Shown: positions 1-5,299 of the stretch, in pieces
Layout of the letters: the number at the start of each line of letters is the position of its first letter
Position numbering within the stretch: position 1 is the stretch's first letter
Source of the DNA: Lachnospiraceae bacterium UBA7027
Lineage (GTDB): Bacteria; Bacillota; Clostridia; Lachnospirales; Lachnospiraceae
Assembly (NCBI GenBank): GCA_002494135.1
Contig: DLBG01000030.1
Coordinates: 32,422 to 37,720, forward strand
DNA length: 5,299 nucleotides
Reading direction: 5' to 3'
Made by a program: the position numbers and the translations under genes
Notes under the pieces: generated by a model
What the model was told of the DNA's origin: nothing
The model's database searches: none
The model's input: the letters and a program-made list of their open reading frames with translations, nothing else

Positions 1-1637
1 TTTATGCCATTGTATCGGACAGTACCGGAACCTTCGCAAAAGTTGTCGACATTCAGTCCAAGTCTTTTGGAGAAACGTTACAGGTACCCGATATGGATTT
101 CTACAATCTGATGGCTGCACCGGGACATGATGTGTATTCCAGAAATCAGAACGGTGTTACCGCATATGATTTTGCAACACAGCAGAAGACGGAAATCATG
201 AATTTCCTTGATTCCGACATGGTTCGCGACGATGTTTACAATATCGGTGTAATCGACGAACAGACAATTTTTGTTTCCGAGGCCGATATTGAGAAAAATG
301 ACGGATCCACGATTGCTTCCATTTACAAAAAGGTTGATCCGAAAGACGTAAAGGATAAAACCATCATTACCTTAGGCGGTCTTTATGTCGGCGATTCCGA
401 CTTAAGCAGCATGATTATCAAATTCAACAAGCAGAGTTCCGAATACAGAATCCGAACCATCAATTATGATGAATTCGCTACTCCGGAAGATTACTCGCTT
501 GCGGAAAAACAGTTCCGAAACGACGTGCTGACCAAATCCGGTCCCGATATTGTTTTACTCTCCGGATTAAGCAACCCCGGAATCTACATGAAGAAAAAGG
601 TATTTGCGGACATGTATCCGATGATGAGCGGAGAAGGAATCAACAAAGACGATTATTTGGAAAACGTACTCGAAGCCGGCTCCATTGACGGAAGACTTTA
701 TGCGTTTATCCCGAAATTCACGGTAAGCGGATACGCCATGAAACAGTCCCTCATTCCCGGAAAGAATTCGGTAAGCATCCAGGAAATCCGTGCTCTCGAG
801 GAACAGTACGGCGTTACCGGTAAATCCATTCCTTACGGAAACCGTGAACAGATTCTTTACAATGCGATTGCATTGTCCGGCAAGGAATACTATGATGCAG
901 ATACCGGAAAATGTAATTTTGACTCCGAAGATTTTATCGCTTTACTGGAATGGGCAAATACGTTCCCGACCAATGAAGAAGCATTTGACGAAGACGGAGA
1001 CAGATATTCCTACAACGATCAGGGGACTATGTTCCGTGCAAACCAGCTTATTTTAACCGACATGGTCATCGGCTCCTTCCGTGATTTCAATAGCAGGGAA
1101 CAGGAACTGTTCGGTGAGGAAGTCGCATTCTTCGGCTTCCCGAACTCCAACGGAACCGAGGGCGGAGTCCTTTACGACAGTATGTCGCTTGCCATTTCTT
1201 CCTCAAGTAAGAATAAGGATGCGGCATTTAAGTTCGTAAAAATGTTCATGATGGAAGATTATCAGATGCCCACAGAGAATCAGCCTTACTCCTTCGGATT
1301 CCCTTGCTTAAAGAGTGCATTCGACGTAACGGGTGATTATGCGCAGGAGAGAATTTACTGGGTAGATCCGACCACCGGAGAGAAAGAATACTATGACGAA
1401 TCCTATTATGACGAAAAGACCGGCAAGGAAATTCCAATCCGTCCCATCAGCGATGAGCGTCTGAATTATGTGAAAGAAAGAATTAAGAAATGCGACACGC
1501 TTCGCAGCTATGACGAGGAAATCATCAACCTTGTCAACGAGGAGGCGGCAGCTTACTTCGCAGGCGAGAAATCCGCAGATGAAGTGGCAAGAATCATTCA
1601 GAGCCGTGTCAGCATTTACGTAAGAGAGAACCAGTGA
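1..1637 (+). CDS. Large extracellular solute-binding protein (ABC transporter type), 5'-truncated by the window
   Basis: The reading frame is open from the left edge (first whole codon at 3-5) to the TGA at 1635-1637, so 544 C-terminal residues are visible and the start is outside. The ATG at 93 is internal: no Shine-Dalgarno site precedes it and coding continues upstream. Visible residues 1 to about 110 contain short strand-and-turn units such as YSRNQNGVTAYDF, which I read as the end of a beta-propeller-like region. From about residue 118 (KTIITLGGLYVG) the protein resembles family 1 solute-binding proteins: PDIVLLS at 181-187, FADMYP at 201-206, DAAFKFVKMFM at 406-416, and a C-terminal helix ending YFAGEKSADEVARIIQSRVSIYV. 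In Gram-positive bacteria such proteins are usually lipid-anchored on the outer face of the membrane and deliver a ligand, often a sugar, to an ABC permease. The lipobox would lie outside the window, and no permease or ATPase gene is visible, so the ligand is unknown. It is probably the last gene of its unit, because a new promoter overlaps its end. Confidence 0.82.
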   Translation, partial: YAIVSDSTGTFAKVVDIQSKSFGETLQVPDMDFYNLMAAPGHDVYSRNQNGVTAYDFATQQKTEIMNFLDSDMVRDDVYNIGVIDEQTIFVSEADIEKNDGSTIASIYKKVDPKDVKDKTIITLGGLYVGDSDLSSMIIKFNKQSSEYRIRTINYDEFATPEDYSLAEKQFRNDVLTKSGPDIVLLSGLSNPGIYMKKKVFADMYPMMSGEGINKDDYLENVLEAGSIDGRLYAFIPKFTVSGYAMKQSLIPGKNSVSIQEIRALEEQYGVTGKSIPYGNREQILYNAIALSGKEYYDADTGKCNFDSEDFIALLEWANTFPTNEEAFDEDGDRYSYNDQGTMFRANQLILTDMVIGSFRDFNSREQELFGEEVAFFGFPNSNGTEGGVLYDSMSLAISSSSKNKDAAFKFVKMFMMEDYQMPTENQPYSFGFPCLKSAFDVTGDYAQERIYWVDPTTGEKEYYDESYYDEKTGKEIPIRPISDERLNYVKERIKKCDTLRSYDEEIINLVNEEAAAYFAGEKSADEVARIIQSRVSIYVRENQ

Positions 1638-1643
1638 TATAAT
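1615..1643 (+). promoter_or_regulatory. Predicted sigma-A promoter with extended -10, driving pheST
   Basis: A perfect TATAAT lies at 1638-1643, preceded by TG plus one base (1635-1637), giving the full extended -10 consensus. A -35-like TTTACG (four of six matches to TTGACA) lies at 1615-1620, exactly 17 bp upstream. Transcription would begin near 1650-1651, about 38 nt before the pheS start. The TG of the extended -10 belongs to the TGA stop codon of the solute-binding protein gene, and the -35 lies inside that gene's last codons. The motif match is seen directly; activity as a promoter is inferred. Confidence 0.72.
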
Positions 1644-1652
1644 GCTTCATGG

Positions 1653-1677
1653 TGCGGGTTAAATGAAAACGCCCGCG
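1653..1677 (+). promoter_or_regulatory. Short hairpin in the pheS 5' leader
   Basis: GCGGG (1654-1658) pairs with CCCGC (1672-1676). A U-G wobble can be added on each side (1653 with 1677, 1659 with 1671), giving seven pairs around an 11-nt A-rich loop. No T-tract follows, so it is not an intrinsic terminator. If transcription starts near 1650 the hairpin sits almost at the 5' end of the mRNA, where it could protect the transcript. It ends right at the Shine-Dalgarno site but leaves its GGAGG core (1678-1682) unpaired. Base pairing is seen; a role is inferred. Confidence 0.4.
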
Positions 1678-1682
1678 GGAGG
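1678..1682 (+). promoter_or_regulatory. Ribosome binding site of pheS
   Basis: A perfect GGAGG lies 6 nt upstream of the ATG at 1689, which fixes that start. It directly abuts the 3' foot of the leader hairpin. Confidence 0.85.
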
Positions 1683-1688
1683 AATAAT

Positions 1689-2708
1689 ATGCAGGATAAA
1701 TTAAACGAAATCAAAGCAAAAGCTTTAGAACTGATTTCCGCCGGAGACACTCCGGAAAAATTAAATGACATTAAAGTATCCGTTCTCGGAAAGAAGGGCG
1801 AACTGACAGCCATTATGAAGTCCTTAAAGGACGTGGCGCCCCAAGACCGTCCCAAGGTCGGTCAGATGATTAACGATGCCCGTGCCGAGATCGAGAAGAA
1901 CTTGGAGGAGGCCATGGCAAAGCTTCAGGCGGAAGTTCGCAATGCGAAATTAAAAGCCGAAGTCATTGATGTAACGCTTCCTTCCAAGAAGCCCGTAATC
2001 GGCCACAGACATCCCAACAGTATTGCACTTGAGGAAGTGGAAAGAATTTTTATCGGTCTCGGTTATGAGGTTTGCGAAGGCCCCGAAATTGAAAAGGATT
2101 ATTATAATTTCGAAGCACTGAATATCCCTGCGGATCATCCGGCAAAGGATGAGCAGGATACCTTTTATATCAATGCCGACATGCTGCTTCGTACGCAGAC
2201 GTCTTCCACACAGATTCATGCAATGGAGAACGAAAAGCCTCCCATTCGTATTCTGGCTCCCGGAAGAGTGTTCCGTGCCGATGAAGTTGATGCCACCCAT
2301 TCCCCTTCCTTCCATCAGATTGAAGGCCTGGTAGTGGATAAAAACATCACGTTCGCGGACCTTAAGGGTACGCTTGCGGAATTCGCAAAGGAATTATTCG
2401 GAGAGGAGACAAAGGTAAAATTCAGACCTCATCATTTCCCGTTCACCGAACCCTCCGCGGAGATGGATGTTTCCTGTTTTAAGTGCGGCGGAAAAGGCTG
2501 CCGTTTCTGCAAAGGATCCGGATGGATTGAAATTCTGGGCTGCGGCATGGTTCATCCCCGCGTACTCGAGAAATGCAACATCGATCCGAAGGAATACACC
2601 GGTTTTGCCTTCGGTGTGGGACTTGAGCGTATTGCACTGTTAAAATACGAAATCGACGATATGCGTCTTCTTTATGAAAACGACGTGCGTTTCTTAAATC
2701 AGTTCTAG
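1689..2708 (+). CDS. pheS: Phenylalanine-tRNA ligase alpha subunit
   Basis: This is the catalytic subunit of the class II (alpha-beta)2 cytoplasmic enzyme, which activates phenylalanine with ATP and attaches it to tRNA-Phe. Its 339 residues are the normal bacterial length. Residues 1 to about 90 form the charged helical coiled-coil arm that contacts tRNA. The catalytic core starts near HRHPN (106-110). Class II motif 2 is at 192-204 (GRVFRADEVDATH), followed by SPSFHQIEG. FTEPSAEMD lies at 252-260, WIEILGCGMVHP at 279-290, and motif 3 (GVGLERI) at 309-315. The FAFG of the Phe pocket is at 306-309, and its alanine (307) aligns with E. coli Ala294, the residue that sets side-chain specificity. 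Residues 263-278 hold two back-to-back CxxCxGxG units (C263, C266, C271, C274), a likely zinc knuckle that I recall from other Firmicute PheS proteins. The start is set by a GGAGG site 6 nt upstream. The gene is followed after 14 nt by pheT, its partner, in an evident operon. Confidence 0.98.
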   Translation: MQDKLNEIKAKALELISAGDTPEKLNDIKVSVLGKKGELTAIMKSLKDVAPQDRPKVGQMINDARAEIEKNLEEAMAKLQAEVRNAKLKAEVIDVTLPSKKPVIGHRHPNSIALEEVERIFIGLGYEVCEGPEIEKDYYNFEALNIPADHPAKDEQDTFYINADMLLRTQTSSTQIHAMENEKPPIRILAPGRVFRADEVDATHSPSFHQIEGLVVDKNITFADLKGTLAEFAKELFGEETKVKFRPHHFPFTEPSAEMDVSCFKCGGKGCRFCKGSGWIEILGCGMVHPRVLEKCNIDPKEYTGFAFGVGLERIALLKYEIDDMRLLYENDVRFLNQF

Positions 2709-2713
2709 GGAGG
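2709..2713 (+). promoter_or_regulatory. Ribosome binding site of pheT
   Basis: GGAGG begins directly after the pheS stop codon (TAG, 2706-2708) and lies 9 nt before the ATG at 2723. Ribosomes ending pheS therefore cover the pheT initiation site, which fits translational coupling and matched output of the two subunits. Confidence 0.85.
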
Positions 2714-2722
2714 ACGAGAAGA

Positions 2723-5140
2723 ATGAATACAGCATTATCCTGGATTAAAGCATATGTTCCGGAACTTGAATGTACGGATCAGGAATATACCGATGCCATG
2801 ACCCTAACCGGTACCAAGGTCGAAGGCTTCGAAAAACTCGATAAAAATTTAAAGGATATTTACGTCGGAAAAATTCTTTCCATCGAAAAGCATCCCGATG
2901 CGGACAAACTGATTGTCTGCCAGGTGGATTTGGGCGATAAACAGTTACAGATTGTTACCGGCGCTCCCAACGTAAAGGTGGGAGACAAGGTTCCCGTAGT
3001 TATTGACGGCGGCAAAGTTGCAGGCGGCCATGACGGCGGTCCGCTTCCCGAAGACGGAATCGAGATTCACAACGGCAAACTTCGCGGCGTGGAATCCTTC
3101 GGTATGATGTGCTCCATCGAAGAACTCGGATCGGACCGGAATTATTATCCCGAAGCACCTGAGTACGGCATTTATATTTTCCCCGAGGATACTCCCGTAG
3201 GTGCGGATGCCGTTGAACTTTTGGGTCTTCGTGATACGGTATTTGAATATGAAATCACATCCAACCGTGTTGACTGCTATTCGGTTCTCGGTATTGCAAG
3301 AGAAGCGGCGGCAACCTTTAAGAAGCCCTTTGTTCCTCCCGTTGTGGAAGTAAAAGGAAACGGTGAAAATGTAAACGACTACATCTCCATTGAAGTGGAA
3401 GATAAAGATCTCTGCCCGAGATACTGCGGAAGAGTCATCAAAAATATTAAATTCGGACCTTCCCCCGAATGGATGCAGAGACGTCTTGCAAAGAGCGGAA
3501 TCCGTCCCATCAACAATCTGGTTGACATCACCAACTATGTGATGGAAGAATACGGACAGCCGATGCATGCGTTTGATTTATCCACGATTCACGGAAATAA
3601 AATCATTGTTAAGCGTGCACAGGACGGCGCAAAATTCACGACGCTTGACGGTCAGGAAAGAACGCTCGACAAAGACATTCTGATGATTAACGATACCGAA
3701 GGACCGGTTGCAATCGCCGGTATCATGGGCGGTGAGAATTCCATGATTACCGAGAATGTAACCACCGTACTGTTTGAGTCCGCGACCTTCAACGGTGCCA
3801 ACATCCGTAAGTCCGCAAAGAGACTTGGTCTTCGTACCGATGCTTCCGGTAAATTCGAAAAAGGTCTGGACCCCAGAAACGCACTGGATGCCATTAACCG
3901 TGCCTGCGCTTTGGTGGAAGAACTCGGCTGCGGCGAGGTGGTAGACGGCGTTGTAATCGCAGGTTCCGAAGATAAGGAACTTCGAAAGATTGCTTTCGAG
4001 CCCGAACGCATCAATGCAATGCTCGGTACCGATGTCAGCGTGGATGAGATGAAGACGATTTTTGATCGTCTGGAGTTAAAACTGGATCCGGAAACGAATC
4101 TGATTACCATTCCTTCCTTCCGTCAGGATTTGGAAGGCTTCTGCGATATTGCGGAAGAGGTTGCAAGATTTTACGGATATGATAAAATACCTGTGACATT
4201 ACCTGCAGGCGGAAATGTCGGCGGATTGTCCTATAAGCTTCGTATCGAACAGAAGTGCAGAGATATTGCGGAATATTGCGGTTTCTCCCAGGGAATGACC
4301 TATTCCTTCGAAAGCCCGAAGGTATTCGACAAACTTCTTTTACCTGCGGATGCACCCGAAAGAGCTGCAATTACCATTTCCAATCCGCTGGGTGAGGATT
4401 TCTCGATTATGAGAACCCTTCCCTTAAACGGAATGTTAACGTCACTTTCCACGAACTTTAACCGTCGTAATAAAAACGTCCGGTTATATGAGCTTGCAAA
4501 TATTTATATTCCGAAGGAACTTCCGCTTACGGATTATCCCGACGAGAGAATGCAGCTTACGTTTGGTTTCTACGGAGACGGTGATTTCTTTACAATGAAG
4601 GGCGTTGTGGAAACCCTGCTTACCGGTCTCGGCGCAAAGAAGAGAGAAGAGTACGATCCGAATTCCGGCAAGCCGTTCTTACATCCCGGACGTCAGGCAA
4701 ACATTATTTATGACGGAGAAGTCATTGGCTATCTCGGTGAGGTTCATCCCGGCGTTTGCGACAATTACGACATTAAGTCAAGAGTATATATAGCAGTTCT
4801 TGATATGCCGAAAGTGCTGCCGGTTACCTCGTATGACCGCAAATTTGAGGGAATTGCCAAATTCCCGGCTGTGACCAGAGATATTTCCATGGTGGTTCCT
4901 AAGAGCATTCTCGCGGGACAGATTGAGAAAATTATCGCTCAGCGCGGCGGAAAGATTCTTGAAAAATTCGAACTCTTCGATATTTACGAAGGAGAACAGA
5001 TTGACAAGGATCACAAGTCCATGGCATATGCGCTTTCCTTCCGTGACAAGGCAAAGACTTTGCAGGATGAAGATGTAAACGCAGCAATGAAGAAGATTAT
5101 GAACGGACTCGAAGGTCTTGGCATCGAGCTTCGTAAATAA
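2723..5140 (+). CDS. pheT: Phenylalanine-tRNA ligase beta subunit
   Basis: This is the large subunit of the (alpha-beta)2 enzyme. It binds tRNA-Phe and hydrolyses Tyr mis-attached to it. Its 805 residues match the full-length bacterial form. Domains in order: an N-terminal B1 segment; an OB-fold EMAP-like tRNA-binding domain at about 40-155 (YVGKILSIEKHPDADKL, then GKLRGVESFGMMCS); the B3/B4 editing domain at about 218-385 (GQPMHAFD at 278-285, AIAGIMGG at 330-337, LFESATF at 350-356); B5 at about 420-490 (DIAEEVARFYGYDKIP); the degenerate synthetase-like B6/B7 core at about 500-700; and the C-terminal FDX-ACB anticodon-binding domain at about 709-805 (FPAVTRDISMVV at 714-725). By my alignment from memory, H282, G336 and E352 correspond to E. 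coli editing-site residues H261, G318 and E334, so proofreading looks intact. It is co-transcribed with pheS across a 14-nt gap. No intrinsic terminator is seen after its TAA. Confidence 0.98.
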   Translation: MNTALSWIKAYVPELECTDQEYTDAMTLTGTKVEGFEKLDKNLKDIYVGKILSIEKHPDADKLIVCQVDLGDKQLQIVTGAPNVKVGDKVPVVIDGGKVAGGHDGGPLPEDGIEIHNGKLRGVESFGMMCSIEELGSDRNYYPEAPEYGIYIFPEDTPVGADAVELLGLRDTVFEYEITSNRVDCYSVLGIAREAAATFKKPFVPPVVEVKGNGENVNDYISIEVEDKDLCPRYCGRVIKNIKFGPSPEWMQRRLAKSGIRPINNLVDITNYVMEEYGQPMHAFDLSTIHGNKIIVKRAQDGAKFTTLDGQERTLDKDILMINDTEGPVAIAGIMGGENSMITENVTTVLFESATFNGANIRKSAKRLGLRTDASGKFEKGLDPRNALDAINRACALVEELGCGEVVDGVVIAGSEDKELRKIAFEPERINAMLGTDVSVDEMKTIFDRLELKLDPETNLITIPSFRQDLEGFCDIAEEVARFYGYDKIPVTLPAGGNVGGLSYKLRIEQKCRDIAEYCGFSQGMTYSFESPKVFDKLLLPADAPERAAITISNPLGEDFSIMRTLPLNGMLTSLSTNFNRRNKNVRLYELANIYIPKELPLTDYPDERMQLTFGFYGDGDFFTMKGVVETLLTGLGAKKREEYDPNSGKPFLHPGRQANIIYDGEVIGYLGEVHPGVCDNYDIKSRVYIAVLDMPKVLPVTSYDRKFEGIAKFPAVTRDISMVVPKSILAGQIEKIIAQRGGKILEKFELFDIYEGEQIDKDHKSMAYALSFRDKAKTLQDEDVNAAMKKIMNGLEGLGIELRK

Positions 5141-5168
5141 TAAAAAGTTATGTAATATCACATTTCAG

Positions 5169-5175
5169 AAAGGGG
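5169..5175 (+). promoter_or_regulatory. Ribosome binding site of the right-edge gene
   Basis: AAAGGGG, a purine-rich but imperfect Shine-Dalgarno match, ends 7 nt before the ATG at 5183. It is the main evidence that this ATG is a real start. Confidence 0.6.
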
Positions 5176-5196
5176 AATTATTATGGATGGTAATTC
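5175..5196 (+). promoter_or_regulatory. Weak inverted repeat around the start codon of the right-edge gene
   Basis: GAATTA (5175-5180) is the exact reverse complement of TAATTC (5191-5196), with a 10-nt loop (5181-5190) that contains the ATG at 5183-5185. The stem is six pairs and mostly A-U, so it would be marginally stable at best. The symmetry is seen; any role in translation is speculation and chance is the default explanation. Confidence 0.2.
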
Positions 5197-5299
5197 TACG
5201 AATGCAACGAATGAAGTTGTAACACCTGTTGAAGCAACACCCGCAGCACCTGCACCTGCACCCGAAGCAGCACCTGCTCCTGCAGCAGCACCTCAGGCA
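5183..5299 (+). CDS. Unidentified gene with Ala/Pro-rich N terminus, 3'-truncated by the window
   Basis: An ATG at 5183, preceded at normal spacing by a Shine-Dalgarno-like AAAGGGG, opens a frame with no stop up to the right edge, giving 39 visible residues. The first 17 residues (MDGNSTNATNEVVTPVE) are polar and acidic, with no signal peptide or membrane segment. Residues 18-39 are low complexity: 12 Ala, 7 Pro and one each of Thr, Glu and Gln. Such a segment is expected to be disordered, serving as a linker or N-terminal extension before a folded or membrane domain that lies beyond the window. The family cannot be named from what is visible. The gene lies 42 nt after pheT on the same strand with no terminator between, so it may be partly co-transcribed with pheST. 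The start and frame are fairly secure because of the ribosome binding site and consistent codon use (GCA for Ala, CCT for Pro). Confidence 0.7.
   Translation, partial: MDGNSTNATNEVVTPVEATPAAPAPAPEAAPAPAAAPQA
5234..5299 (+). repeat. Low-complexity GCA/CCT codon tract encoding an Ala/Pro segment
   Basis: These 22 codons include 11 GCA, 1 GCT, 5 CCT and 2 CCC, with one tandem GCACCT doublet. The tract is imperfect, not a strict microsatellite, and stays in frame with the gene starting at 5183. It may continue beyond the window. Repetitive coding tracts of this kind can vary in length between strains. Confidence 0.7.

Noticed and set aside
790..1056. An 88-codon plus-strand frame within the solute-binding protein gene
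   Set aside because: It is an out-of-frame overlap with a well-supported gene, without plausible protein features.
93..1637. ATG at 93 as the true start of the solute-binding protein
   Set aside because: Coding in the same frame continues upstream to the window edge, no Shine-Dalgarno site precedes 93, and the protein has no signal peptide from that point.
1654..1676. The leader hairpin as an intrinsic terminator for the solute-binding protein gene
   Set aside because: No run of T follows the stem; the next bases are the GGAGG ribosome site and the pheS start.
1663..1704. A 13-codon upstream ORF (MKTPAGGIICRIN) in the pheS leader, overlapping the pheS start
   Set aside because: It has no Phe codons, so it is not a phenylalanine attenuator leader peptide. 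Its ATG lies in the hairpin loop with only a weak G-rich stretch upstream. Chance is the best explanation.
2945..3568. A 207-codon minus-strand open frame inside pheT, and similar ones at 1950-2315, 3652-4110 and 4778-5161
   Set aside because: They lie wholly or mostly opposite clearly conserved pheS and pheT coding sequence, and their translations resemble no family I recognise. They are antisense shadows of real genes.
5149..5158. A possible -10 element (TGTAAT or TAATAT) between pheT and the next gene
   Set aside because: No matching -35 lies 16-18 bp upstream, and the hexamers fit poorly in this A/T-rich gap, so it cannot be told from background.
1..5299. A previously undescribed multi-gene system, mobile element, CRISPR array or phage segment
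   Set aside because: The window is a housekeeping pheST operon flanked by two partial genes. There are no transposase, integrase, direct-repeat array or tRNA-like sequences, and no compositional break is evident by eye.

Overview
The window looks like ordinary core chromosome from a Gram-positive, anaerobic Firmicute, most likely a clostridial (Lachnospiraceae-type) bacterium. Three things suggest this: strong GGAGG Shine-Dalgarno sites before pheS and pheT, a PheS with the cysteine-rich insert familiar from Firmicute enzymes, and a large solute-binding protein of a kind I associate with Lachnospiraceae. The lineage is an inference from protein style and I could not search for matches. Both strands were read and all supported genes lie on the + strand.

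Layout. Positions 1-1637 hold the C-terminal part (544 visible residues) of a large extracellular solute-binding protein whose start lies outside the window. Its stop codon forms part of a very good sigma-A-type promoter (-35 at 1615-1620, extended -10 at 1635-1643), which should start a short leader of about 38 nt containing a small GC-rich hairpin. Positions 1689-2708 hold pheS and 2723-5140 hold pheT, separated by 14 nt. Together they encode the alpha and beta subunits of phenylalanine-tRNA ligase. A 42-nt gap follows, with a ribosome binding site but no recognisable terminator. A new gene then starts at 5183 and runs off the right edge; its first 39 codons encode an Ala/Pro-rich, low-complexity N terminus of unknown function.

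How the genes work together. PheS and PheT assemble into the (alpha-beta)2 enzyme that charges tRNA-Phe; every expected domain of both subunits is present at normal length. The solute-binding protein is probably the last gene of a separate upstream transport unit and has no obvious functional tie to pheST. No mobile element, CRISPR array, tRNA or rRNA gene, or novel multi-gene system is visible. The points most worth a second look are the promoter embedded in the upstream stop codon, the lack of a full T-box leader before pheST, and the unidentified Ala/Pro-rich gene at the right edge.
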